Positions 8,194 to 17,800 of a stretch of 32,326 nucleotides of DNA are shown here, piece after piece. The position numbers and the translations under genes were made by a program. The notes beneath the pieces are model-generated. The model was not told the DNA's origin and ran no database searches. It saw nothing but the letters and a program-made list of their open reading frames with translations. The stretch is from Bacteroidales bacterium UBA4318. GTDB lineage: Bacteria; Bacteroidota; Bacteroidia; Bacteroidales; UBA932. Position 1 is the stretch's first letter, and each line of letters opens with the position of its first letter. The stretch covers positions 10,660 to 42,985 of the forward strand of contig DGUE01000156.1 in NCBI GenBank assembly GCA_002393895.1, in the 5' to 3' direction.

Positions 8194-10347
8194 ATGAAAA
8201 GGATCATCTTCGGCCTTGCCGCACTCCTGCTCTCGCTTTCTCTGAGGGCGGCGGCACCCCTGAACTACCAGAACGACCTCCGTGCACCGGTTTATCCGCT
8301 TGTAACGGTTGACCCTTACTTCTCTGTCTGGAGCTTCGCCGACCAGGCGAACGCAGACATGACCCGGCATTGGAGCGGACGCAAGCAGCCCATGATTGCT
8401 GCAGTGCGTGTGGATGGAGTGGCATACAGGCTTCTTGGCAACGAAGAGCAGATCCCCGACCCCATGTTCGGCCGCAAGCCAAAAGACCAGCCGGATGACC
8501 CGCTGTATAACCGTCAGGGCAGGGCAGTTTTCCAGAATCCTGCCGTGCAGACAGGTGTTAATGTGCTGCCCACCAGCACCATCTACAGTTTCGACTGCGG
8601 CCCTGTGCAGGTGAAGATGCGCTTCGTGGCTCCTCTGCTTCCGGACGATCTTTCGCTTATGAGCCGCCCGGTCAACTACGTGAGTTTCACCGCCGAACCC
8701 ATCGACAAGAAGAAGCATTCGGTTGAATTCTATTTCGAAGTTTCTCCGCGCATCGCGGTGGATCTGGATGTGGTGCCTGTGATGCTTGAGAACGGCTCCG
8801 CCGACGGAGTCAAATTCCTCCGTGTGGGCACCGTGGACCAGAAGGTGCTCGAGAAGAGGGGAGACGACGTGCGCATCGACTGGGGCCACTTCTACATGGC
8901 TCCCGTGTCGGGAAAGGGTACGCTGGCCCTGGTGAAGGCAGAGGCCGCCAGAATGTCTTTCGCATCTTCCGGCAAGATAGACGCCAGGATGTTCGGCAAG
9001 GGGAAGGCCTTCACTTCCGGCAACTTCGTGGACGATGACGTGGCCATCGCCTGGTGCTTCGACATGAAGAAGATCAAGAAGCAGACCGAGGAGGTGCTGA
9101 TGCTCGCATACGACGACGTCTACTCCGTCAAGTTCCTCGGGCAGAACCTGCGCCCTTACTGGAATGCGGATGGCAAGAATACCATCACCAAGGAGATGCA
9201 GAAGGCGGCCAAGGAGTGGTCCAAGCTGGGCGACAGGCTGAATGCCTTCGACAACAGCATGATACAGGAGGCTACCCAGTCCGGCGGCAAGGAATATGCC
9301 GACCTCTGCGCCCTGGCGTACAGGCAGTGCGTCGCCGCCCATAAGCTGGTATCCGGCTGGAACGGCTCTCTCTATCTCATCTCCAAGGAGAACTTCTCCA
9401 ACGGCTGCGCAGGCACCGTGGACGTGACCTATCCCTCCATCCCCCTGTTCCTCCGCTACAATACCGAGCTTGCCAAGGCGCTGGTGAACTTCATCTTCGA
9501 CTATGCCGAGAGCAGCAACTGGAACAAGGTATGGGCACCTCACGATGTGGGTGTGTATCCCGATGCCTACGGGCAGCACTACGGAAACTGGATGCCCCTG
9601 GAAGAGAGCGGCAACATGCTGCTGCTCACCGCCGCCATCCTCAAGCAGAGCCCGGATGCAAGTTTCGCGCAGAAGCACTGGGCTACCCTGACCAAATGGG
9701 CTCTCTATGCCCTTCAGAACGGGCAGGATCCCGAAAACCAGCTCTGCACCGACGATTTTGCCGGCAAGCTGGCGCACAATGTGAACCTGAGTGCCAAGTC
9801 CATACTCGGAGTGGCGGCCTATGCCAAGATGGCCAGGTCCCTGGGCAAGGTGGATGAGGCAAAGGCCTTCCAGGCTTTCGCCGAAAACATGGCATCCATT
9901 TGGAAGGAAAAGGCTTTCGAAGAAGACCACTACCGCCTCACTTTCGACGGTGAGGGAACCTGGAGCCAGAAGTACAATCTTGTGTGGGATAAGGTGCTGG
10001 GGCTCAATGTTTTTGGAGATGAAGTCGTGGCTACGGAGCTCGAGTTCTACAAGAAGCAGTTCAATCCCTATGGCCTGCCTCTCGACAGCCGCCGCCAGTA
10101 TTCAAAGACCGACTGGCAGCTCTGGACCGGCGCCATGGCCGGCAGCGTGGACGGCTTCCGCGAGTTTCTCCTGCCCGTATACCGTTATTATAATGAGACG
10201 CCCGACCGCGTGCCGCTCGGCGACTGGGTAAACACCGACCAGCCTACCTTCAATGCCATGCAGGCCCGCTCGGTAGTCGGCGGTTTCTTCATGAAACTCT
10301 ATATTGACCATCCGGTGAGTCCCCTCGCCACTCCCCGCAAGAAGTAA
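8194..10347 (+). CDS. DUF4965 / glutaminase A-like secreted protein
   Basis: 717-aa exported protein resembling the DUF5127-DUF4965-DUF1793 proteins annotated as glutaminase A-like after the fungal enzyme GtaA. The signal peptide MKRIIFGLAALLLSLSLRA ends near residue 20. Family-type features seen: LVTVDPYFSVWSF and TRHWSG at the start (beta-rich region), then a helical toroid-like region with YPSIPLFLRYN, HDVGVYPDAYG (His450, Asp451) and EESGNMLLL (Glu470, Glu471), and near the C-terminus LPLDSRR and DWQLW. Glutaminase activity in Bacteroidetes members is not established to my knowledge. The helical half and the neighbours (fucosidase, mannosidases) make a carbohydrate-active role equally plausible. 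It is last gene of the operon and is followed by a convergent terminator region. Confidence 0.85.
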   Translation: MKRIIFGLAALLLSLSLRAAAPLNYQNDLRAPVYPLVTVDPYFSVWSFADQANADMTRHWSGRKQPMIAAVRVDGVAYRLLGNEEQIPDPMFGRKPKDQPDDPLYNRQGRAVFQNPAVQTGVNVLPTSTIYSFDCGPVQVKMRFVAPLLPDDLSLMSRPVNYVSFTAEPIDKKKHSVEFYFEVSPRIAVDLDVVPVMLENGSADGVKFLRVGTVDQKVLEKRGDDVRIDWGHFYMAPVSGKGTLALVKAEAARMSFASSGKIDARMFGKGKAFTSGNFVDDDVAIAWCFDMKKIKKQTEEVLMLAYDDVYSVKFLGQNLRPYWNADGKNTITKEMQKAAKEWSKLGDRLNAFDNSMIQEATQSGGKEYADLCALAYRQCVAAHKLVSGWNGSLYLISKENFSNGCAGTVDVTYPSIPLFLRYNTELAKALVNFIFDYAESSNWNKVWAPHDVGVYPDAYGQHYGNWMPLEESGNMLLLTAAILKQSPDASFAQKHWATLTKWALYALQNGQDPENQLCTDDFAGKLAHNVNLSAKSILGVAAYAKMARSLGKVDEAKAFQAFAENMASIWKEKAFEEDHYRLTFDGEGTWSQKYNLVWDKVLGLNVFGDEVVATELEFYKKQFNPYGLPLDSRRQYSKTDWQLWTGAMAGSVDGFREFLLPVYRYYNETPDRVPLGDWVNTDQPTFNAMQARSVVGGFFMKLYIDHPVSPLATPRKK

Positions 10348-10365
10348 TTCCCGCCTTGGCGGCAA

Positions 10366-10412
10366 GCGGGCTTCTGCCCGCCGCGAAGCGAAAAAATCCC
10401 CCTGACAGGGGG
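10366..10412. terminator. Nested GC-rich hairpins; intrinsic terminator for the minus-strand operon
   Basis: Two hairpins lie between convergent genes: GCGGGC-TTCT-GCCCGC (10366-10381) and CCCCCT-GAC-AGGGGG (10398-10412). Read on the minus strand, the second is followed by ATTTTTT (10397-10391), the form of a rho-independent terminator for the protease-esterase unit. The surrounding G/C-run spacer (to about 10437) resembles an interspersed intergenic repeat more than unique DNA. Confidence 0.65.
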
Positions 10413-10439
10413 TGCAGGGGGTTGAGAGGCCCAACGGGC

Positions 10440-10479
10440 AATAAATCCGGCTGACTATTCCCAGTCAGCCGGATTTATT
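10440..10479. terminator. Perfect 17-bp hairpin overlapping the esterase stop codon
   Basis: AATAAATCCGGCTGACT (10440-10456) is exactly complementary to AGTCAGCCGGATTTATT (10463-10479) around a 6-base loop. The A/T-rich outer ends make it usable as a terminator in both directions. The esterase stop codon (10455-10457) lies at the loop edge, so the arm at 10458-10479 is coding sequence for that gene and the other arm is its 3' flank. Confidence 0.75.
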
Positions 10480-11903
10480 GGCCAATCGTCAGTCCTGAAC
10501 GGGCCGGCGGGAATGCCGAAGTTATTGTAGAGATTGCCGACACTCCAGTTGCGCCAGCAATAGCGGATTGCAACCGGTTCGGGGACATCGCTGCTCCAGA
10601 CCACTACCACATCGCCTTTCTTGGAATCGCGGCGGGCCTTCGCGGGCACGAACTTGCGGTCAGGACCGGCAATCTCGAATCCGGATAGATCGGTGCCCAT
10701 GGGGGAGAGGCCCAGACCGCCGACATCCATCCTCACATAGCCCTTGCCTTCGCGGAATTCCACAATCTTGTATTTGGGCGCTACCGCGTCGATGGCGTCC
10801 ATGCCGTAGTCGTTATGCAGGGCGAGGAGCGCCAGACGCTGGCCAACCTCCTGCTTGCGGCAGGGATGGATGGTGCCGTATTCGCCGATGTCGACCGTGG
10901 TCACGTAGCCGGCATTCTTGATGCCTTCGACGGATTTCTGCTGCGCTTCGCAGAAGTAGCCGCTATGCGTCTTGCGCTCGTTATCGTAGGGGTAAGGGGC
11001 TATCTGTACGCAGTAAAAAGGAGCCTCCGGCACCTGGAAGCAGTCCCTCATCATCTGCACATAGGAGCGCTGTAACTTTACATACTGATCAGGACGGTCC
11101 CGGTTGGATTCTCCCTGATACCATATCATTCCCTTAAAGGTGAAGGGGATCAGTGGAGCGACCTGTCCGTTGAAGAGGAGGCATGGCTGATGATACTTGT
11201 GTTTCACTGGTTTACTGCCGTCGAGGTGGCCCAGGTCGAACTCGGGATAGTCCTTGCTGATGACCTCCTGGCTGACCCATGCCTCGATGGTGCTGCCGCC
11301 CCAGGAACTCTCAATAATGCCCACGGGGATGTCAAGTGCTCCCTGCAGGGTTTCGGCAAAGAAATATGCGGTCGCACTGGCGTTTGCCACGGCATTGGGA
11401 GTGTGCTTCTCCCACTTGCCTTCGCACTCGTCCATCACGCTTACGGAAGACTGCCTCTTGATATGGCAGTAGCGTATGGGACGCGACGCGCGGGCGCCAA
11501 TAATGTACTTGGTGCCGTCTTTTGCGGGCTGTGAGCCATATCCCTTGACAGGCATCTCCATGTTGGACTGGCCGGATGCGAACCAGACCTCGCCTATCAG
11601 CACGTCCTTCAGGGTGATCTTCTCCCCGTCGGAGATGGTAATCTCATAGGGGCCACCGGCGGAAGGGGTTTCCACTCGCACCAGCCAGCGCCCCGTCTGG
11701 GCATCGGATACGGTGCTGACTTTCTTATTGTTCCAAGAGGTCTTGACGGTGACCGTCTTCCCGGGCTCTGCCTTTCCGAAGAGAGCGGCGGAGGTGTTTT
11801 GCTGGAGGACCATGTTATCCCCAATCACGGGAGGAAGGGTGACTTTTGCAAAAAGGCTGGCGCTCACGAGCAGGAGCGCAGCCAGGATGGATATCTTTCT
11901 CAT
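10455..11903 (-). CDS. Sialate O-acetylesterase-like SGNH hydrolase
   Basis: 482-aa secreted esterase of the SASA (sialate 9-O-acetylesterase) type, expected to remove O-acetyl groups from sialic acids or other acetylated sugars. The signal peptide MRKISILAALLLVSASLFA is followed by a beta domain (LPPVIGDNMVLQQ, usual for the family). The SGNH core shows EVWFASGQSNMEM with nucleophile Ser113, ESSWGGSTIEAW, MIWYQGESN, and DIGEYGTIHPCRKQEVGQRLA with His346 (Asp338 the probable partner). The length is normal for the family and all motifs are intact. The ATG overlaps the TGA of the upstream protease gene (ATGA), so the two are likely coupled. The substrate could be an acetylated plant polysaccharide as well as sialic acid. 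No sialidase gene is present in the window. Confidence 0.92.
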   Translation of the reverse strand: MRKISILAALLLVSASLFAKVTLPPVIGDNMVLQQNTSAALFGKAEPGKTVTVKTSWNNKKVSTVSDAQTGRWLVRVETPSAGGPYEITISDGEKITLKDVLIGEVWFASGQSNMEMPVKGYGSQPAKDGTKYIIGARASRPIRYCHIKRQSSVSVMDECEGKWEKHTPNAVANASATAYFFAETLQGALDIPVGIIESSWGGSTIEAWVSQEVISKDYPEFDLGHLDGSKPVKHKYHQPCLLFNGQVAPLIPFTFKGMIWYQGESNRDRPDQYVKLQRSYVQMMRDCFQVPEAPFYCVQIAPYPYDNERKTHSGYFCEAQQKSVEGIKNAGYVTTVDIGEYGTIHPCRKQEVGQRLALLALHNDYGMDAIDAVAPKYKIVEFREGKGYVRMDVGGLGLSPMGTDLSGFEIAGPDRKFVPAKARRDSKKGDVVVVWSSDVPEPVAIRYCWRNWSVGNLYNNFGIPAGPFRTDDWPINPADWE

Positions 11904-14767
11904 ATCTTGACTATTGTTTTTTTGACACTGCCTTTGCTGCTGCTCAGGACGATGGTGTATCTGCCTGGAGCAAGCTCAGAAACGTTGACTTCGTAGGGCT
12001 TGTAGGGGTCCGGTTTGATGCTGGCCGAATAGACGCAACGGCCGGTGGAGTTGTAGATCTGCACCTTCAGCTGGGATGTAGACGTGGCCTGGATGGTGAG
12101 TTTGTCGCTGACCACATCCGGATAAGCTTCCGCAACTTTCACACCGGGGGAGTGTGCGCTCACGCGGAAAGATGCCTCGGCTGGAGCGTCGATCCCGTCG
12201 GTGGCGCTGACGCGTATGCTGCCTACGCCCGGCTTCGAAGCACTGAAGCTGAGCATGGAGCCTTCCAGGCTGGCACTTATCGGCTCTTCGACGGAAAGCA
12301 GGGTAAAGAGAAGTTCATCTCCATCGGAATCCTGGAAATAGTCTTTTAAATCAAGGGTTTCCGTGGTGCCGGAAGATATCATCATCTCGGCTGCGCCGTT
12401 TATGGCCTCGGCGGCATGATTCCCTGTAAGATAGTAAGTTATGCTCTGTGAAGCACTGCCTCCGAAGCCGTCGCTTATGCTGATGGAAGCGGTATACTGG
12501 CCTGCCGGAGCGGAATCGCCGCGTACCGTAAGCCGGTAAAGGCCGGGCCCTTCCTGGCTCAACTGCGCAGCGGCGGAGCCGGGCACAAGGGTGGCGTTGA
12601 GTTCATCTCCTTCGGCATCGCTGCACTTAAGTAACACATTTGCGACGTCCTTGTATTTTATGAATTCAGGGAGGGATCCTTCCTGCTGGATAAGCGGATT
12701 TGTATTGGGCAGGATAATATATAAAACTGCCTGTCTTTCGGTGGCTATACCGTCACTGAAATCAGCGGTGGCCACGTAGGAACCGGCTGGAGCACCGTTT
12801 CCGTCGATACTCAGGGTCAGGGTGCCGGCTCCGTCATCCTTCCACTCAGCAGCAGTGGATCCGGGACTGAAGGTGAGGGTCAGATCATCCCCGTCAGGAT
12901 CGGAATAATTGAAGGTGTAAAGCTTCGTGGAGTGATGGTTCAGGCTTACTGGCATACTGTAATCCGAACTGACTACAGGAGCCGTGTTCTTGCGCGGGCG
13001 GATGTGGACCACGGTATTGTCGGAGGTGACGTAACGCCTTGCAGTATAGCTGACTACGGTGAAGTAATAATCCTTTCCGAAGCTGAGTCCCTTGAATACT
13101 TCGGTTACCTTCTCTCCCGGGGTCTTGCTCCTGCCGCTGATCCTGCGTACGGTTACGGAAGAAGGGAGTGAGAAGGGGTCGGGATCGGCTAGCAAAGAAG
13201 CGTCCGTGCTCATCAGAAGCAGGTTCTGATAGACGTTCTGCTTGCCGTATTTGTTCATGGTCCAACTGACCTCCACTTCGTTTTCCGGTGTCTGAACCGC
13301 AGTGATATCAGTCACCGCGCTCGGCATCGGCGCATTGCTGGCATAGAGAAAAGATCCGTAGGCATCCACCAGAGGGCCTATGTTCCTGCTGTGCCCCAGC
13401 GGAATGTCGGTATTAGCACCGTTGATCAGGATCTCCTTGAGCCGGTCGGGGGTGAATCCGGGCCCTCCGAAGTAGGATACTATCAGCGCAGCCACCCCGG
13501 CCGCACAGGGCGAAGCCTGGGAAGTGCCCTGCATCTGATAGTAGCCACTGCCGACCATGGTGCTGTATATCTGGGGGTCGGTGGTGTTGCTGTAGCCGCT
13601 GGCGCTGCCTCCTGGGGCGCAAAGGTCCACCCAGTCGCCGTAGTTGGTGTAGTAGGAGGATTCTCCCGCAGGGCCTATGGCGCCAATGGAAAGGTTGCCA
13701 TCATACATCGACGGCTGCGACTTGGTGCGGCTGTCGTTGCCTGCAGAGAAGAACACCACTCCGCCCTTCATCGGCCCGGTCTGATTGCCCTTGCCGTCGG
13801 TGCCGGCATTGCTGATGAAGTAGTCTATGGCCAGGCGGGTGGTGAGGGAAGTGGTGGTGGGAACCGAAGACTCGTTGTCGTACTTGAAGTTCCAGCTGTT
13901 GTTGAGGATCACCGCCCCGTGGTCCGCCGCCCAAACGATGGCGCTGTTGGTGTTGCCGCCGTCGCCTTCCGTTGCGGCGATTGCCTGACAGTCCAGGATT
14001 CTCACTCCTCCAGCTCCGTTTTTGCCTCCGGCAATGCCGCAGACGCCCCTGCCGTTGTTGTTGATGGCGGCGATGACACCTGCAACATGGGTTCCATGGC
14101 GCTGGGGCGTTATATTGTAAGGGTTGGAAGAGGTCGAATTTAGGAAGGATTTGCTACCGTTCGATCCGGCCGGGAGAACCACTCCCGCAAGGTCCGGATG
14201 ATCTGCCTGGACTCCGGTATCCACAACCCCTACTATAACATTGCTGGCGCCTCCGGTGAACTCACTCCAGACGGGTGTGACATTGAGATCTGCTCCTGCA
14301 GCGAATTTGGCGTTCAGGCTGCCGTCGTTGAAGAGGTGCCACTGGCGGTAAGCATAGGGGTCGTTAAACGAAATGGCGTCCGGCTCCGCCTCAAGGTAAG
14401 GCTCTGCATGCAGGACACCGGGGATGCATAGAAGGTCTTCGCCAGCCTTGGTGGAAGATATTGATTCATCGATAGTTACATTGTATATGCGATGCAGGCC
14501 AAAGGCTCGGTGACGCGCCTCGAATTCGGGGTCTTCGGGAAAGGCCCGCTCGAGGGTATAACCCTGCGGAACGGCAAACTCCCCGCGCTCCATTGCGGCA
14601 GCGGCTTCGTCTGAGAGTTCTATTGAAAGACTCGGCGATTTTTGCTCAATAACGGCGAATTCCTCCGAAATTTGATCATTTTTCAAAGTTGTATACTCAT
14701 CTTTTAAAGAACATCCTATAATGATGAAAGAAGCCACGATAAAAAAGAGTGTAACACGCGCGTTCAT
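11900..14767 (-). CDS. S8 subtilisin-like protease with lipoprotein signal, Ig-like repeats and T9SS sorting domain
   Basis: 955-aa subtilase. The N-terminus is a lipoprotein signal (lipobox IIIGC) followed by SLKDEY, which resembles the Bacteroidetes surface-export signal. A propeptide-like region spans about 25-140. The catalytic triad is complete: Asp183 in VVDTGVQADHPDL, His224 in HGTHVAGV, Ser416 in GTSQASPCAAG. An Fn3-like segment is near residues 480-590, then three related repeats centred on DPDGDDL, DAEGDEL and DSDGDEL (about 600-870), of cadherin/Ig type. The last ~75 residues (VAEAYPDVVSDKLTI to the C-terminal VKKTIVKI) match the Por-type T9SS sorting domain, slightly degenerate at YPNP. 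It is first gene of the minus-strand pair with the esterase, and divergent from SusC. A role in cleaving glycoprotein backbones or processing surface proteins is inference. Confidence 0.92.
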   Translation of the reverse strand: MNARVTLFFIVASFIIIGCSLKDEYTTLKNDQISEEFAVIEQKSPSLSIELSDEAAAAMERGEFAVPQGYTLERAFPEDPEFEARHRAFGLHRIYNVTIDESISSTKAGEDLLCIPGVLHAEPYLEAEPDAISFNDPYAYRQWHLFNDGSLNAKFAAGADLNVTPVWSEFTGGASNVIVGVVDTGVQADHPDLAGVVLPAGSNGSKSFLNSTSSNPYNITPQRHGTHVAGVIAAINNNGRGVCGIAGGKNGAGGVRILDCQAIAATEGDGGNTNSAIVWAADHGAVILNNSWNFKYDNESSVPTTTSLTTRLAIDYFISNAGTDGKGNQTGPMKGGVVFFSAGNDSRTKSQPSMYDGNLSIGAIGPAGESSYYTNYGDWVDLCAPGGSASGYSNTTDPQIYSTMVGSGYYQMQGTSQASPCAAGVAALIVSYFGGPGFTPDRLKEILINGANTDIPLGHSRNIGPLVDAYGSFLYASNAPMPSAVTDITAVQTPENEVEVSWTMNKYGKQNVYQNLLLMSTDASLLADPDPFSLPSSVTVRRISGRSKTPGEKVTEVFKGLSFGKDYYFTVVSYTARRYVTSDNTVVHIRPRKNTAPVVSSDYSMPVSLNHHSTKLYTFNYSDPDGDDLTLTFSPGSTAAEWKDDGAGTLTLSIDGNGAPAGSYVATADFSDGIATERQAVLYIILPNTNPLIQQEGSLPEFIKYKDVANVLLKCSDAEGDELNATLVPGSAAAQLSQEGPGLYRLTVRGDSAPAGQYTASISISDGFGGSASQSITYYLTGNHAAEAINGAAEMMISSGTTETLDLKDYFQDSDGDELLFTLLSVEEPISASLEGSMLSFSASKPGVGSIRVSATDGIDAPAEASFRVSAHSPGVKVAEAYPDVVSDKLTIQATSTSQLKVQIYNSTGRCVYSASIKPDPYKPYEVNVSELAPGRYTIVLSSSKGSVKKTIVKI

Positions 14768-14793
14768 TGTTAAAAAATGCTTATATTAGTCCG

Positions 14794-14801
14794 CATATTT
14801 G
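14794..14801 (+). promoter_or_regulatory. Candidate -7 element for the SusC/SusD operon
   Basis: CATATTTG differs from TAnnTTTG only in the first base and lies 50 bases before the SusC ATG, leaving a leader of about 40-45 bases. It sits in the 84-bp AT-rich divergent spacer shared with the protease gene. No clear -33 box is seen. Confidence 0.35.
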
Positions 14802-14851
14802 CAAAAATGCACAAAAACTGATTAACAAACAAATTAAGTTAGTTTTAGTTT

Positions 14852-17800
14852 ATGACCAAGAGATTTCTCTCTACTGTCTTTCTTCTCCTGATGCTGCCTC
14901 TAGCGCTAACGGCCCAAAGCCGTAAGGTGCAGGGTGTGGTGTTTGAAGACGAAACAGGGCAACCGCTTCCCGGAGCCACGGTGTCTATTGAAGGCACCAC
15001 CCGAGGCGCGATAGCCGACTTGGATGGTTCGTTCGAAATCAGCAACGTCAAGCCTACCGACAAACTCAAAGTCGAGTTCGCCGGCAAGGAAACCTTGATC
15101 GTGCCTGTGAACGACCAGAAAAACTTCATGTTCAAGCTGAAGGATCAGGCCAATGAACTGGAGGGAACCACTATCGTCGCTTTCGGTACCCAGAAGAAAG
15201 AAAGCGTCATCGGTTCCATCTCCACCATCGATGTGGCCACGCTGAAGGTGCCGTCCTCCAACCTTACCACCGCTCTTGCGGGAAATGTTGCGGGTATCAT
15301 AGCCTATCAGCGTTCGGGTGAGCCCGGTCAGGACAATGCGGACTTCTTCGTGCGAGGCATCACGACCTTCGGTGCCAACACCAGCCCGCTGATCCTTATC
15401 GACAATATCGAGCTGACCACCACCGACCTTGCCCGCCTCCAGCCGGACGATATCGCCAGCTTCTCCATCATGAAGGATGCAACGGCAACCGCCCTCTACG
15501 GTGCCCGCGGTGCTAACGGCGTTATCTACGTGACCACCAAGCGCGGTCAGGAAGGCCCGGCGAAGATTTTCGCCCGTGTGGAAACGTCGATGTCGCAGCC
15601 TACACGCAACATTGAGCTGGCAGATCCCGTCACCTACATGAAGGCGTACAACGAGGCCATTTCCACCCGCGACCCTCTCGGAGACCTGATGTACAGCTAC
15701 GACAAGATCGAGCAGACAGGCAAGCCCAACGCCAACCGCATTATCTATCCGGCCAACGACTGGTACGACATGCTCTTCAAGAAGTTCTCGACCAGCTACC
15801 GTGCCAACGTATCTGCCCGAGGTGGTGGACGTGTCGCTACATACTATGTGGCCGGAGGCTTTACGGAAGATACGGGTATCCTCAAGGTTGACAAGCGCAA
15901 CTCCTTCAACAACAATATCGACCAGAAGACGTACACCCTCCGTTCCAACGTAGATATCAATATCACTCCCACCACCAAGCTGGCGGTCCGCCTGACCGGT
16001 AACTTCACCGATTACAACGGCCCTCTCAACGGTGGTGACGCGGTCTACAAGCAGGTTGTCCACTCCGATCCCGTGCTCTTCCCGGCATATTATCCTCAGG
16101 ACGATCAGCATGTGGGTATCCGCCACATCATGTTCGGTAACTACACGGGCGGTTCCTATTCAAACCCCTATGCCGATCTGGTGCGAGGCTATAAGGATAC
16201 CCAGCGTTCGCAGATGATTGCGGCCGTGGAGTTGAACCAGGATCTGGACTTCATCACCAAGGGACTCAAGTTCATGACGCTGTTCAACCTTACCAGGCTT
16301 TCGTACTGGGAGGTTTACCGTTCATTCTCTCCCTACTGGTACATGCTGGACACCTACGATTCCTACACAGGGGAATACACCATCCAGCGTATTAATGAAA
16401 CCGGAACGGAATATCTTTCCTACGGCGAAGGTTCGAAGACTATCCAGAACACGATGTATTCGGAAAGCCGTTTGAACTATGCCCGCGAGTTCGGCCGCAG
16501 CGATGTGACCGGCCTTCTGGTTCTCACCGCACGCGAGCAGCTGACGGCGAATGCAGGTTCCCTGCAGCTGTCCCTCCCTTCCCGCAACGCCGGTCTTTCC
16601 GGTCGTTTCACATACGGCTGGGACAAGAAATACTTCGCCGAGTTCAACTTCGGTTACAATGGTTCCGAGCGTTTCCACAAGAGCCACCGCTGGGGTTTCT
16701 TCCCTTCAGCCGGTGCTGCGTGGGTAATTTCGAACGAGAAGTTCTTCCAGCCTCTCACGAAGTATGTGCATAATTTGAAACTGCGTGCATCCTATGGTCT
16801 TGTTGGTAACGACAATATCGGATCCACGGCCAACCGTTTCTATTATCTGTCGGAAGTTTCGATGAATAGCTCCGCCAGGGGTGCGCAGTTCGGCGAGACG
16901 AGGGGACAGGTTAACTATAACGGTATCAACGTCTCCCGTTATGCCAACGAGAGTATCACTTGGGAAAAGTCGTACAAGACCAATTACGCGGTGGAGCTCG
17001 GCCTGTTCAAGAAACTGGACATCATAGCCGAGTACTTCACCGAGCACCGTACCGATATCTTCATGACCCGTGCCGATGTTCCTGAGACCATGGGTCTGCA
17101 GGCCGGCATTTCTGCCAACATCGGTGAGGCTGCGGCCCACGGTATCGACATCCAGGCCGACTACAAGCAGGTTTGGAACAAGGATTTCTGGACATCCGCC
17201 CGCGGAAACTTCACCTATTCCTCAAGTAAGTATCTGGTTTACGAAGAGCCCACCTATCCTGAATCGTACCGTCAGCATGCGGGCTATTCCTTGAAGCAGA
17301 CCTGGGGATACATTGCTGAGCGCCTCTTCATCGACGACGAAGAAGCGGCCAACTCGCCTTCCCAGCAGTCTTTCGGTAGCCAGTACGGCGGCGGCGACAT
17401 CAAGTACACCGATGTGAACGGAGACGGCGTCATCACCGAGGCCGACCGTGTGCCTATCGGACTCCCGACCTCACCGGAAATCATCTACGGTTTCGGTTAT
17501 TCCATGGGATACCGCGGTTTCGACTTCTCCGTATTCTTCCAGGGACTTGCAAATGAATCGTTCTGGATCGATGCATCCACCAACTACAATCCCAGCAAGA
17601 ATATCGCAGGTACCGCCCCGTTCGTGAACAACACCCAGTTGCTCAAGGCATATGCCGACAGCCACTGGAGCGAGGACAACCGCGACATCTACGCCCTCTG
17701 GCCCCGCTACAGCGCATACTCCAATACCAACAACTCTGCAGTGAGCACCTGGTGGATGCGCGACGGCGCCTTCCTCCGTCTCAAGCAGTTGGAGTTCGGT

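Noticed and set aside
8173..9930. 585-codon open frame on the minus strand opposite the DUF4965 gene
   Set aside because: Shadow of a well-supported coding sequence; no signal peptide or family motif.
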